NCBI GenBank assembly: GCA_020636375.1
Contig: JACJXZ010000010.1
Location: 248,001 to 312,000 of the forward strand
Reading direction: 5' to 3'
Length of the DNA: 64,000 bases
DNA from: Lewinellaceae bacterium
GTDB lineage: Bacteria > Bacteroidota > Bacteroidia > Chitinophagales > Saprospiraceae
The notes below the pieces were generated by a model. It was not told the origin of the DNA and made no database searches. It was given only the letters and a program-made list of their open reading frames with translations. A program made the position numbers and the translations under genes. Within the stretch, counting starts at the first letter, position 1. Every line of letters begins with the position of its first letter. Shown here piece after piece: positions 24,154 through 32,390 of this stretch.

Positions 24154-26550
24154 ATGACCACCGCTGCCGCCGCCGTCCGGAAATTCGGCACCGCCCCGGT
24201 ATTCTTCACTGCCATCTCTACTATTCTGGGGGCGGTGATGTTCCTGCGGTTTGGTTTCGCAGTCGGCCAGGTGGGTTTGGCGGGCACCATCCTGATCATC
24301 CTCATCGGCCATGCCGTGACGATACCCACGGCCATGGCCATTGCCGAAATCGCCACCAACCAGAAGGTGGAAGGCGGAGGCGAATACTTCATCATTTCCC
24401 GTTCTTTCGGCCTGGTCATCGGTTCTTCCATTGGCATTGCCCTCTATTTTTCTCAGGCGATCAGTGTGGCCTTTTACATCATCGCCTTTGCCGAGGCTTT
24501 CAATTCGCTTTTTGAATACTTGCTCCAGAACTATCACTTGCCTCCGGCCGTGGAATGGTTATTAAGCAAGAAGCAGACGGTGAGTATTCCCGCATTGTTT
24601 GTCCTGACGGCCATCGTGCTGACCAAGGGGGCCGACCTGGGGGTCAAAACGCTCTACGTGGTGGTGGCCACTCTTTTTCTGTCCCTGGTAGCCTTTTTTC
24701 TCGGCAAGACCGATTACGGGAGGAATGTAGAGGTCAATCCCTTTGCCAATGTCGCCGATTACCAGCCGCCCGCCCAGCCGGCGGATGATACGGCCACTTT
24801 TTCTTTTCCGCAGGATGGGGTGACGGACGATTACCCCAACCCCAATATCCCAAAACTAAGCCCCGCAGACCCCAGCCGGCAGGCTGGTTCCTCCCCGACG
24901 CCGGTGGAAGTATTCAGCTTTTTTACCGTCTTTGCTATCATCTTTCCTGCCTTCACCGGCATGACGGCCGGCGTGGGCCTTTCCGGCGACCTGCGCAACC
25001 CCAGCAAGTCCATCCCCCTGGGTACGCTGGCCGGCACCCTCTGCGGCATGGTCGTCTACCTCTTCATTGCCTATAAACTGGCTGACTCCGCCAGCCCGGC
25101 AGACCTGGCGGACACCAGCCGCCTCATCATGGCGGAGATCGCCTGGCAGGGCTGGTGGCTCATCCCTGTGGGGCTGGCGGCAGCCACCATCTCTTCGGCC
25201 ATCGGGTCGATCCTGGTGGCGCCCCGTACCCTGCAGGCCATTGCGCGAGACCGCCTCATCCCGTCCCGGGGCGTCAACTACTGGCTGTCGCGCGGGCGGG
25301 GCAAGAACGATGAGCCGTTCAACGCGACGGTGGTGACGGTTGTGCTGGCCTTTGTCTTCATCCTCATGGGAGAACTGGATGCCGTGGCGAAGATCATCTC
25401 CATGTTTTTTATGGTCACCTACGGATCTCTATGCCTGATCTCCTTTTTGCAGCACTTCGCTGCCGACCCTTCCTACCGGCCAACCTTCCGTTCGCGCTGG
25501 TACATTTCGCTTTTCGGCGCCATCGCCTGTTTCGGGTTGATGTTTTTCATGAATCCCGGGTATGCTTTTCTTGCCCTGGGGCTGATGGTGGTGTTCTACC
25601 TTCTGGTGAACCGTTACAACCCCGAAAAGAAGAACCTGGCGGTGATCTTCCAGGGGGTGATCTTCCAGGTCAGCCGGCAGTTGCAGGTCTTTTTACAAAA
25701 AACGGATAAGGAGCAGACAGCGAGCTGGCGCCCGTCGGCCGTGTGTATTTCCGAACACTCCTTCGACCGCCTGGCCGCCTTCGACATGCTGCGCTGGATA
25801 TCGCAGCGGTATGGCTTCGGCACCTACATCCACAAGATCACGGGTTACCTGTCCAAGTCGACCCACCAGGAAGCCAAGAAGTCTAAAGACCGGCTGATCA
25901 AAATGGCGGAAGCCAGCGACAGCAACATTTATATCGATACGCTGATCAGCCCCTCCTACACCTCTGCGGTAGCCCAGGTCATCCAATTGCCCGGCATTTC
26001 CGGTACGGAGAACAATTTGCTGCTGACCGAATTTTCCAAGATGAACCCGGACAACCTGGAGGACATCGTCGACAATTTCAAGCTCATCAAGTCCGTCGAT
26101 TTTGACCTCGTTATCCTGGGGACTACCGAACGCGGCTATGGCCTGAAACAGAGCATACACATCTGGATCACCTCCAACGACTACGAGAACGCCAACCTGA
26201 TGATCCTGCTGGCCTACATCATCCTGGGCCACCGGGAATGGAAGGACGGGTACATCAAAATCTTCGCCATCTACCCGGAGGAAAACGCCGAGGAGGAATG
26301 GGGCCGGCTGCACAGCCTGATCGAGGCCGGCCAGTTGCCCATCGCCCCTCACAACATCGAAGTCATCCCCCGAAAGCCGGACATCGACCCGCGGGAAATC
26401 ATCGCTGAAAAATCCAAAGATGCCGACCTCACCATTATCGGCTTCCGGGAGGAAGTGGCCCGCCACGAAGGAGCTGCTGTTTTCAAAGGCTATGAAAGCA
26501 TCGGCAATACCCTCTTCGTTAATGCCTCCGAGCAGATCAAGATCAAGTGA
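24154..26550 (+). CDS. SLC12-like cation-chloride cotransporter (APC superfamily)
   Basis: This is a 798-residue inner-membrane transporter. About twelve membrane helices span residues 12-470, beginning with the family feature FGTAPVFFTAISTILGAVMF and RFGFAVGQVG. Helix 6 reads FFTVFAIIFPAFTGMTAGVG and SGDLRNPSKSIPLGT follows, typical of Na-K-Cl cotransporters (SLC12) rather than amino-acid permeases. A C-terminal cytosolic domain of about 300 residues (from ASWRPSAVCISEHSFDR) ends in a stress-protein-like strand (DADLTIIGFREE). It probably carries potassium or sodium with chloride. The ion set is inferred from family resemblance. It is transcribed alone. Confidence 0.85.
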   Translation: MTTAAAAVRKFGTAPVFFTAISTILGAVMFLRFGFAVGQVGLAGTILIILIGHAVTIPTAMAIAEIATNQKVEGGGEYFIISRSFGLVIGSSIGIALYFSQAISVAFYIIAFAEAFNSLFEYLLQNYHLPPAVEWLLSKKQTVSIPALFVLTAIVLTKGADLGVKTLYVVVATLFLSLVAFFLGKTDYGRNVEVNPFANVADYQPPAQPADDTATFSFPQDGVTDDYPNPNIPKLSPADPSRQAGSSPTPVEVFSFFTVFAIIFPAFTGMTAGVGLSGDLRNPSKSIPLGTLAGTLCGMVVYLFIAYKLADSASPADLADTSRLIMAEIAWQGWWLIPVGLAAATISSAIGSILVAPRTLQAIARDRLIPSRGVNYWLSRGRGKNDEPFNATVVTVVLAFVFILMGELDAVAKIISMFFMVTYGSLCLISFLQHFAADPSYRPTFRSRWYISLFGAIACFGLMFFMNPGYAFLALGLMVVFYLLVNRYNPEKKNLAVIFQGVIFQVSRQLQVFLQKTDKEQTASWRPSAVCISEHSFDRLAAFDMLRWISQRYGFGTYIHKITGYLSKSTHQEAKKSKDRLIKMAEASDSNIYIDTLISPSYTSAVAQVIQLPGISGTENNLLLTEFSKMNPDNLEDIVDNFKLIKSVDFDLVILGTTERGYGLKQSIHIWITSNDYENANLMILLAYIILGHREWKDGYIKIFAIYPEENAEEEWGRLHSLIEAGQLPIAPHNIEVIPRKPDIDPREIIAEKSKDADLTIIGFREEVARHEGAAVFKGYESIGNTLFVNASEQIKIK

Positions 26551-26700
26551 AATTCAGCGGGCTCGCCAGTTGTTTATGTTTTTTTACAATGGCGTGACAA
26601 TGCGGCCTTCCTGCAAATTCAGCTGTCTAACCGGCTCAGGCTGGATTTTTAGGCCTGTATTACCTGATTGATTATCAATATTTTAAAGCTCGATCAATTC

Positions 26701-26776
26701 GTGATAAATGTCCTCGTGTAGCGTGATATTTATCACAAAAAAGTAAAATGTCATCTCTTCCGGTGATATTTGTCAT
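26701..26776. promoter_or_regulatory. three CRP/FNR-like sites upstream of hemA
   Basis: The 343-base gap before hemA has three related sequences: GTGATAAATGTCCT (26701-26714), GTGATATTTATCAC (26723-26736) and GTGATATTTGTCAT (26763-26776). The middle one is a perfect TGAT-N4-ATCA palindrome, the half-site pattern of FNR/DNR regulators; the third has one mismatch and the first is weak. They lie 118-193 bases upstream of the hemA ATG. Otherwise the gap shows no gene. A gas- or redox-responsive regulator of hemA is inferred. Confidence 0.6.
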
Positions 26777-26893
26777 CGAGTTCGCTATGCCTCGATAATA
26801 GTTTTGTTTAACCTTGTTGCAGTCTCATGACACTAGGTGTGTAACGGGGATATATTTTTGCAACTTATAATCTGGAACTATAGATTGGGCACT

Positions 26894-28132
26894 ATGCTGG
26901 CGAATTATAAAATACTGACTGTAACACATAAGCACACCCAGCTCAAGGAGATTGGAGACTTTGTCATAAAGGCTGCCGATAGCCGTGCGCTTAAAGCGCG
27001 CCTGGAAGCCCTTAAGGCCGGTTTTCAGCTTGATGAGCTGTTGTATCTCCCTACCTGCAATCGGGTAATGTATTTCTTTACTACCGCTCAGCCAATTACG
27101 TCCCAGTTTATTTCCCGCTTTTTCCAGTCCGTCAATCCGGAGTTGCCCACTGCTGCCTTAAGCCAAATTGAGGATGTCGTACAGTGCCTGGAAGGAGAGG
27201 CTGCTCTGGAGCACCTTCTCGATGTTTCTGCTTCGATCGACTCTCTGGTCATCGGCGAGCGCCAGATCCTCCGCCAGCTGCGGGAAGCTTTTGACCAATG
27301 CTGGGAATGGGGGCTTGCCGGCAACTTCATCCGGCTCGCTTATCAGCAGGCGGTTGTGGCTGCCAAAGCGGTGTACTCCAATACCCGCATAGGCGAAAAA
27401 CAGATCTCTGTGGTTTCCCTGGCCGTTCAAAAGCTGTTGAATGCGGGGCTGAATAAAAATGCCCGCATTCTGATGGTTGGCGCCGGGCAAACCAATCAAC
27501 TGGTCGCCAAATTCCTCGTCAAACATGCCTTCGACGATATTGTAGTGTTCAACCGCACGCTCGGCAAGGCGGAACAGCTGGCCGCCTTGCTGGGAGGCAA
27601 AGCGCAGCCGCTGGACGCCCTGCCTGCCTACACGTCGGGCTTTGATTGCCTGATCGTTTGCACCGGCGCTACCAATGCAGTCATCACGCCTGAATTATAC
27701 GCTTCCTTGCTTCAGGGCGAGAAGGGGCGCAAAGTAGCGATCGACCTGGCGGTTCCCCGCAACATCTCGGAAGCAGTGGTGGAAAACAACGATATCAACT
27801 ACATCGAAATAGAAGGCCTGCGCCACCTGGCGGAGGCCAACCTTGCTTTCCGCGAGCAGGAGGTCGAGGAAGCCAGGATGATCCTTAAAGAATACCTGCA
27901 GGAGTTTCCCACCCTGTTTAAGCAGCGCCAGCTGGAAATTGCCATGCGGCGCGTTCCCACCGAAATTAAAGCTGTCCGGCACAAAGCCGTCAACGAAGTT
28001 TTCCGCAAAGAGGTGGAAATGCTCGACGGCCAGACCCGCGAGCTGATGGAGAGGATGCTGGCATACATGGAAAAGAAGTGCATCGGCATCCCGATGAAAG
28101 TGGCGCGGGAAGCGGTGATGGCGCGGGAGTAA
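26894..28132 (+). CDS. hemA: glutamyl-tRNA reductase
   Basis: The start is ATG 26894 (MLANYKILTVTHKHTQLKEI), giving 412 residues, the usual length. The catalytic Cys55 lies in LYLPTCNRVMYF. The linker with VIGERQILRQLREAF follows, then an NADPH-binding Rossmann fold (ILMVGAGQTNQLVAKF near 195-210), and a C-terminal dimerisation helix bundle with RREVPTEIK-like MRRVPTEIKAVRHKAV. It reduces glutamyl-tRNA to glutamate-1-semialdehyde, the first committed step of heme synthesis. No other hem gene is adjacent. CRP/FNR-like sites upstream suggest control by oxygen or nitrogen oxides. Confidence 0.96.
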   Translation: MLANYKILTVTHKHTQLKEIGDFVIKAADSRALKARLEALKAGFQLDELLYLPTCNRVMYFFTTAQPITSQFISRFFQSVNPELPTAALSQIEDVVQCLEGEAALEHLLDVSASIDSLVIGERQILRQLREAFDQCWEWGLAGNFIRLAYQQAVVAAKAVYSNTRIGEKQISVVSLAVQKLLNAGLNKNARILMVGAGQTNQLVAKFLVKHAFDDIVVFNRTLGKAEQLAALLGGKAQPLDALPAYTSGFDCLIVCTGATNAVITPELYASLLQGEKGRKVAIDLAVPRNISEAVVENNDINYIEIEGLRHLAEANLAFREQEVEEARMILKEYLQEFPTLFKQRQLEIAMRRVPTEIKAVRHKAVNEVFRKEVEMLDGQTRELMERMLAYMEKKCIGIPMKVAREAVMARE

Positions 28133-28204
28133 GTAGCTGGGCACATTTATTGTAACTAATGCTGCTTCGAAAGCTTGGCCTGGCGGCTCTATTCCTGGGG
28201 CAAT

Positions 28205-28290
28205 TGTTATATGGCTATATGGTTATATTGTTATATGGCTATATTGTTATATTGTTATATGGCTATATGGTTATATGGCTATATTGTATT
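28205..28290. repeat. TTATATGGCTATATGG simple-sequence array
   Basis: About ten degenerate 8-base units (GTTATATT, GGCTATAT, GGTTATAT) lie between the converging hemA and methyltransferase genes. The units are closely related to the array at 36163-36227. No gene or terminator hairpin is seen in this gap. Confidence 0.75.
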
Positions 28291-28334
28291 GTGAAATGAA
28301 AATACTATAGCCTCATGCTGAAGTTGCCAAAACC

Positions 28335-29495
28335 CTACAACAACCCCTCCAAATAATGAAACCCTATCCCATACGTTTTCTTGATCGCCTCCACTTGCGT
28401 TAGTGCCTCCTCATTTTTCTTTCCTTTCGTCCCCACGATCATCAGGTTCTTTGCCGTATGCTCGGTGGAGATGAACTCGAACACCCTGGTTTGGTAGCCA
28501 TGGGCCTCCATCAGCAGGGAGCGGATGCCGTCGGTGATCAGCTCGGCCTGCCGTTCTTCGAGGATGCCGTGCCGCAGGATGGCCTGCATGTCGGTCCGGC
28601 AGTTCATCTGTTTGCGGACCTGCTTGTGGCAGCAGGGCGCCACGATGATGATCCCGGCCCCGGACCGTATGCCTTTGGCGATGGCGATATCGGTGGCCAC
28701 ATCGCAGGCGTGCAGGGCGATGAGCAGGTCAATGTGCTCCGGCTGAAAGTCGTTTATATCCTGAGCGAGGAAGGAAAGCCCGTCGTACCCGGATTCCTTT
28801 GCCAGTTCATTGCAGAAATCCACCAGTTTCTGCCGCAGCTCTATGCCCGTGATGGTGGGCTGCAGGCCCAGGTTGTTGGCCAGGTGGTCGTACAGCGCAA
28901 AGGTGAGGTAGCCCTTGCCGGACCCCATATCGACGATATGCGGCTTCTCCGGCAGAGGATGTTGCCGGAGCAGGTTGTCGATGATCTCAATATATTTGTT
29001 GATCTGCCGGTACTTGGCCTGGCCAGCAGCCAGCACTTGGCCCTGGGCGCCGGTAATGCCCATGGGTTGCAGGTAGGGGTTGCCGGCAGGCTCGATGAGG
29101 TACTGTTTCTGGCGGTCATGCGTTTTGGAGGGCTGTGCCTGAAGGCTGGGCGGGCGGAAGAAAAGCCGGGGCTTGCGCTTTTTGCTGAACTGTATGGAAA
29201 CATCTTCCTCCGGGGTAAACAGGTCGCCGTTGAGGAAATCCGCTCCCAGCCATAGTCCTACCATGGCCAGCGCTTCCGGCACGGGATGGTTTTTCACCTC
29301 GTCCCGGGTGGCGTAGCGCAACGTGAAGGAAAGCGCCTGTTCCCCTTTCAGCTCGATCAGGCGGGCATAGACATTCCGGAGATCCTTGTCTTTGCCGCCG
29401 GGCTTGCTCAGGGTCAGCTTGATGAAGCTGCCGCTTTCAATGCTTTGTTGCAGCCGCCGGACGAACTGGGCGACGATTTCGTTCTTGTGTTCCAT
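28335..29495 (-). CDS. SAM-dependent methyltransferase (Methyltransf_32 type)
   Basis: The start is ATG 29495 (MEHKNEIVAQFVRRLQQSIE), giving 386 residues; upstream in-frame sequence contains AAACTTGACAAGTTT palindromes and is unlikely to be coding. The N-terminal 150 residues are a substrate-binding region. The Rossmann methyltransferase core has motif I VDMGSGKGYLTFAL near 210-224, then LLIALHACDVATD and IIVAPCCHKQVRKQM, which are typical of PF13679 methyltransferases. The substrate is unknown; RNA or a cofactor are candidates. It is on the same strand as xthA and follows it by 73 bases. Confidence 0.85.
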   Translation of the reverse strand: MEHKNEIVAQFVRRLQQSIESGSFIKLTLSKPGGKDKDLRNVYARLIELKGEQALSFTLRYATRDEVKNHPVPEALAMVGLWLGADFLNGDLFTPEEDVSIQFSKKRKPRLFFRPPSLQAQPSKTHDRQKQYLIEPAGNPYLQPMGITGAQGQVLAAGQAKYRQINKYIEIIDNLLRQHPLPEKPHIVDMGSGKGYLTFALYDHLANNLGLQPTITGIELRQKLVDFCNELAKESGYDGLSFLAQDINDFQPEHIDLLIALHACDVATDIAIAKGIRSGAGIIIVAPCCHKQVRKQMNCRTDMQAILRHGILEERQAELITDGIRSLLMEAHGYQTRVFEFISTEHTAKNLMIVGTKGKKNEEALTQVEAIKKTYGIGFHYLEGLL

Positions 29496-29508
29496 TTCCT
29501 TTAATAAT

Positions 29509-29559
29509 AAACTTGACAAGTTTCTTCTCCTGGCAGCGCTCTGCAAACTTGACAAGTTT
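29509..29559. repeat. two AAACTTGACAAGTTT palindromes
   Basis: The 15-bp near-palindrome AAACTTGACAAGTTT occurs at 29509-29523 and again at 29545-29559, between the exonuclease stop and the methyltransferase start. It could be an operator for the methyltransferase, or a dispersed repeat that forms a hairpin at the end of the xthA transcript. Confidence 0.65.
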
Positions 29560-29568
29560 TTCCCAAGT

Positions 29569-30342
29569 TTATAAGGCAATCTTCAAATATACCGGGCAGT
29601 GGTCCGAGTGCACGACATCCGTCATCTGGTATGCTTCCAGCAGTTTATCCTTCAGGTTGTCGGTCACAGACTGGTAGTCGATGCGCCAGCCTTTGTTTTT
29701 TTTGCGGGCGCCGGCGCGGTAGGTCCACCAGCTGTACTCCACTTTATCAGGATTGAGGTAGCGGAAGGCGTCGGTGAATCCGTTGTCGAACCATTGGCTC
29801 ATCCATTCCCGTTCTTCGGGCAGGAAGCCGGAGTTGTTTTTGTTGCGCACCGGGTCGTGGATGTCGATCTCGTTATGGGCGATGTTGTAGTCGCCGACGA
29901 TGATGAGTTTGGGGCGTTCCCTGCGCAGCTCTTTGATCCAGCGGTGGAAGTCGTCGAGGAACTCCATCTTGAAGGCCTGCCTCACGTCGCCCGTCGTTCC
30001 GGAGGGGAAGTAGCAATTGAGCACCGACCAGTCGCCGTAGTCGGTGCGCAGGATGCGCCCTTCCTGGTCGTATTTTTCGATGCCGCATCCGGCGACGACG
30101 TCGTCCGGCTCGATACGGCTGAAGGTGGCCACGCCGCTGTAGCCTTTCTTCTCGGCGCTGTGCCAGTGTTGTTCATAACCCAGGGCTTCGAATTCAGCCC
30201 GCTCCTTCACCTGCTCCGGGTGGGCTTTGGTTTCCTGAACGCAGAAAATGTCGATGCCGTTGGCCCGGACCCAGTCGAGCAGCCCCTTGTTCAGGGCGGC
30301 CCGGATGCCGTTGACGTTGTAGGAGACGATGGTTTTGGGCAT
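29569..30342 (-). CDS. xthA: exodeoxyribonuclease III
   Basis: The start is ATG 30342 (MPKTIVSYNVNGIRAALNKG), giving 257 residues, the family's normal length and N-terminus. Metal and catalytic residues are visible: Asn in SYNVNGIR, Glu in IFCVQETKAH, the GDYNIAHNEIDIHDP loop, and the C-terminal SDHCPVYLKI. It cleaves the backbone at abasic sites and removes 3' blocks during base excision repair. A -7 element TATCTTTG lies 19 bases upstream of the start, just after the end of the MarR gene, so it has its own promoter. Confidence 0.95.
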   Translation of the reverse strand: MPKTIVSYNVNGIRAALNKGLLDWVRANGIDIFCVQETKAHPEQVKERAEFEALGYEQHWHSAEKKGYSGVATFSRIEPDDVVAGCGIEKYDQEGRILRTDYGDWSVLNCYFPSGTTGDVRQAFKMEFLDDFHRWIKELRRERPKLIIVGDYNIAHNEIDIHDPVRNKNNSGFLPEEREWMSQWFDNGFTDAFRYLNPDKVEYSWWTYRAGARKKNKGWRIDYQSVTDNLKDKLLEAYQMTDVVHSDHCPVYLKIAL

Positions 30343-30361
30343 GGTTAGAAAGTTTGAGGGG

Positions 30362-30369
30362 CAAAGATA
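30362..30369 (-). promoter_or_regulatory. -7 promoter element for xthA
   Basis: CAAAGATA on the + strand reads TATCTTTG on the - strand, a perfect TAnnTTTG. It is 19 bases from the xthA start codon and 13 bases from the MarR stop. Confidence 0.6.
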
Positions 30370-30382
30370 AGGAAAATGAGGC

Positions 30383-30985
30383 TTAGCCTGCTTCAAACTC
30401 CGGGCAATCCACCCGCAAATCCTCCGTTTGCAGCGGCGTGTTCAGCAGTCGGCAGTAATAGCCATCCTTGCCGTCCCGGAAGAACCGGCATTTCCGGCAG
30501 GTACGCTGTATGCCTATAAAGCCGAGCTTTTGCAGGCCGGAGATCAGTTGCAGGAGTTCGCCGTAGAAATGGCCCTTGCGCTCCGGGGGCCAGGCGGCAA
30601 AGGCAGGCAGCAGGCCGTTGGCAAAGGAGGCGGTTTCGGCGGCCAGGTTCTCGCCGGCGGCCGTCAGGAGAATGGAATAGCTGCGTGTGTCGGCGGGATC
30701 TGTTTCCTTGTTGATCAGTTCCTTTTTCAGCAGAGTCCGTACTGCCTCGCTGATGGTCGGCTTGGACAGGCTGAACTCCTGCGCCAGGTAGGAAACCTTG
30801 CATTTTTCGGGGCTGTGAAACTTCAGGAAGATGAGCAGCTGAATCTGCAGAGGACTCAGGCCGTAATTTTTGCCCGCTTCCCAGAGCGATACGCGGAACA
30901 CCTCGGCGATGCGCTCCAGAGCTACCACAATTTTGGCATCGATGCTGCCGGTCTGAAGATGGGGGTCAAAGACGGATTTTTCCAT
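30383..30985 (-). CDS. MarR-family regulator with a C-terminal four-cysteine motif
   Basis: This is a 200-residue winged-helix MarR protein. LSPLQIQLLIFLKF is the entry helix, CKVSYLAQEFSLSKPTISEA the recognition helix-turn-helix, and VRTLLKKELINKETDPADTR with YSILLT the wing. Beyond the usual MarR end it adds about 45 residues with four cysteines (Cys163, 166, 178, 194; CRKCRFFRDG and DCPEFEAG), spaced like a metal or Fe-S site. It follows the Rof gene by 15 bases. Two palindromes upstream of the nearby protoglobin gene are candidate operators. A redox, metal or gas signal is inferred. Confidence 0.85.
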   Translation of the reverse strand: MEKSVFDPHLQTGSIDAKIVVALERIAEVFRVSLWEAGKNYGLSPLQIQLLIFLKFHSPEKCKVSYLAQEFSLSKPTISEAVRTLLKKELINKETDPADTRSYSILLTAAGENLAAETASFANGLLPAFAAWPPERKGHFYGELLQLISGLQKLGFIGIQRTCRKCRFFRDGKDGYYCRLLNTPLQTEDLRVDCPEFEAG

Positions 30986-31000
30986 GTTCCCTGGATACGG

Positions 31001-31252
31001 TTAACAGCTTACCGGCACCGCCACGCCGTCCATCCGGAGGATGCGGTCCATGCGGATTTCTTCTCCGGAGGGTAGCAGGAGGAATTCCTCGCCTTTCCTG
31101 GTTTGGGTGTCCTGAAGCCTGGTCGAAACAGAAAGGGGATGCCCTTCGGCGTCCCGGTATTCCAGTTGTACGGTTCTGCGCTGCACAATGGCCGCTTCGA
31201 TGCGGTCGTAGAAGTTGCAGTCTATCGGAATGTATTTTTCCGGTGTTGGCAT
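31001..31252 (-). CDS. Rof-like Rho-binding antiterminator family protein
   Basis: The small protein has 83 residues. The N-terminus YIPIDCNFYDRIEAAIVQRR and the C-terminus EFLLLPSGEEIRMDRILRMD match the Sm-like fold of Rof/YaeO (PF07073), in which a PIxCxxYD box opens the domain. In Enterobacteria, Rof binds Rho and inhibits termination. Whether this distant homologue does so is not known. It lies between protoglobin and MarR on the same strand, with a -7-like TATCTTTA four bases before its start codon. The fold assignment is likely; the function is inferred. Confidence 0.72.
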   Translation of the reverse strand: MPTPEKYIPIDCNFYDRIEAAIVQRRTVQLEYRDAEGHPLSVSTRLQDTQTRKGEEFLLLPSGEEIRMDRILRMDGVAVPVSC

Positions 31253-31256
31253 GGGA

Positions 31257-31264
31257 TAAAGATA
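31257..31264 (-). promoter_or_regulatory. -7-like element before the Rof-like gene
   Basis: TAAAGATA on the + strand reads TATCTTTA on the - strand (one mismatch to TAnnTTTG). It is four bases from the ATG, so rof-marR may also be transcribed apart from protoglobin. Confidence 0.4.
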
Positions 31265-31381
31265 CGCTTAGTTATTAATTCTAACAAAACCGGTTGATAA
31301 AAACAGGGAACGGCCAGGCCGCTTCTCTGATCAAAAAGAACGGGCAACCGGCCATTCCTGTTTTTTAATCCGTTTTTCCGG

Positions 31382-31963
31382 TCAGAACTGGCCTTCGCGA
31401 ACGTATGGGTGGCACCAGAGCAGCGTGCTTAGCGTGACTGCTTTAAACCAGGCGTCGTGCATGGCCTCCACTTCCTCCCGGCTGTGTCCTTTATTGCCGA
31501 GGAAGCCCTTTATGGTGGCTGTGATCGGATATATGAAAGCAACCATGTAACGGAAATGGATAATGGGCACGGATTGCACGCCGTCCGTTTGGTTCTTTTT
31601 GGCACTGTGGTGCCGCAGGGCGATCTCGTGCTGGTAGTTCAGCCAGTCCTGGTCCCAGGAGCGTCGGCAGAGATCCATGATCCACTGGCCGAAGCGGGCG
31701 CGAACAGCAGAGAGATATTCGGGGTTGGGTTCGCCTTCATGAGTAAAATAGTGCAGTAAATGCGGATTGCCGCCAACGTAACCGTACCACAAATCCAGCA
31801 CTGCGTCTGTTTGGCTACCGAGAACTTCTCCTGCCTTTCGCAGGTTGGCTTCGTCGGCTTCGCTCCACAGTACTGTCTTTTTGAGCAGCTCCAGGTCCTG
31901 CCGGCTCACCGGCGATTGCGCCAGGCTGGCTTTTCCATAATCGTAACCTTTGATCTTTGTCAT
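31382..31963 (-). CDS. protoglobin-like heme protein
   Basis: The 193-residue protein matches the protoglobin family (PF11563). It has an N-terminal extension, EADEANLRKAGEVLGSQTDA for the early helices, LWYGYVGGNPHLLHYFT, and a probable proximal histidine in NYQHEIALRHHSAKKNQ near residues 110-126. Protoglobins bind heme with oxygen, carbon monoxide or nitric oxide. No output domain is attached, so it would work as a stand-alone sensor, carrier or NO-handling enzyme. It is first in a row with the Rof-like and MarR genes. Two MarR-like palindromes lie in its promoter region. The family is fairly certain, the ligand is not. Confidence 0.83.
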   Translation of the reverse strand: MTKIKGYDYGKASLAQSPVSRQDLELLKKTVLWSEADEANLRKAGEVLGSQTDAVLDLWYGYVGGNPHLLHYFTHEGEPNPEYLSAVRARFGQWIMDLCRRSWDQDWLNYQHEIALRHHSAKKNQTDGVQSVPIIHFRYMVAFIYPITATIKGFLGNKGHSREEVEAMHDAWFKAVTLSTLLWCHPYVREGQF

Positions 31964-31991
31964 AATTGTGAGGATTTTAAGAATAAATATT

Positions 31992-32008
31992 TTAGTTAGA
32001 ACAACTAA
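31992..32008. promoter_or_regulatory. palindromic operator candidate A upstream of protoglobin
   Basis: TTAGTTAGAACAACTAA is a perfect 6-bp inverted repeat around five bases. It ends 29 bases before the protoglobin start codon, the place where a MarR repressor would block transcription. Confidence 0.6.
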
Positions 32009-32088
32009 TTATTTGGGTAAAAAAACTTTCTCGCCTCCCCGGATCAATCCCGGATTCAAGTTGAAAGGGGACTAATACGCTACAAATA

Positions 32089-32107
32089 TAGTTAGTATAA
32101 CTAACTA
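32089..32107. promoter_or_regulatory. palindromic operator candidate B upstream of protoglobin
   Basis: TAGTTAGTATAACTAACTA is a perfect 7-bp inverted repeat around five bases and shares the AGTTAG/CTAACT halves with site A, 97 bases away. The rest of the 427-base gap (31964-32390) shows no convincing gene; a small frame at 32133-32318 is unsupported. Confidence 0.6.
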
Positions 32108-32358
32108 ATTAAATGAATCGACAAATAATTTTTCAGGTGAGGTATTCAGACAGCTTCTCAGGATGCCGGATTTCCGCACCGCCGCTGCCGCCGGGAGGCT
32201 GAACGAAGGGTTGGCCGCGAGCAATCTGCCCGGATAGCGCCAGCTTCAATGCCGGACAACTTGCCTGCGCCAGAAATGACACAGACGCGTCATTGACTTT
32301 CCCGGGGATATATACCACGCCCCCGGCTTTTTCCGTTCTATTCCCGGATTTTAAAACT

Positions 32359-32366
32359 ATCTTTGC
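32359..32366 (+). promoter_or_regulatory. -7 promoter element for the DUF6089 gene
   Basis: TATCTTTG matches TAnnTTTG perfectly and lies 24 bases before the GTG start at 32391. Confidence 0.6.
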
Positions 32367-32390
32367 ACCTCGGTTTAAAAATGGAATAAA

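Noticed and set aside
32133..32318. 61-codon frame between the protoglobin and DUF6089 genes
   Set aside because: It has no domain, no promoter element and no ribosome binding site, and its start would be GTG or similar inside a region with regulatory sites.
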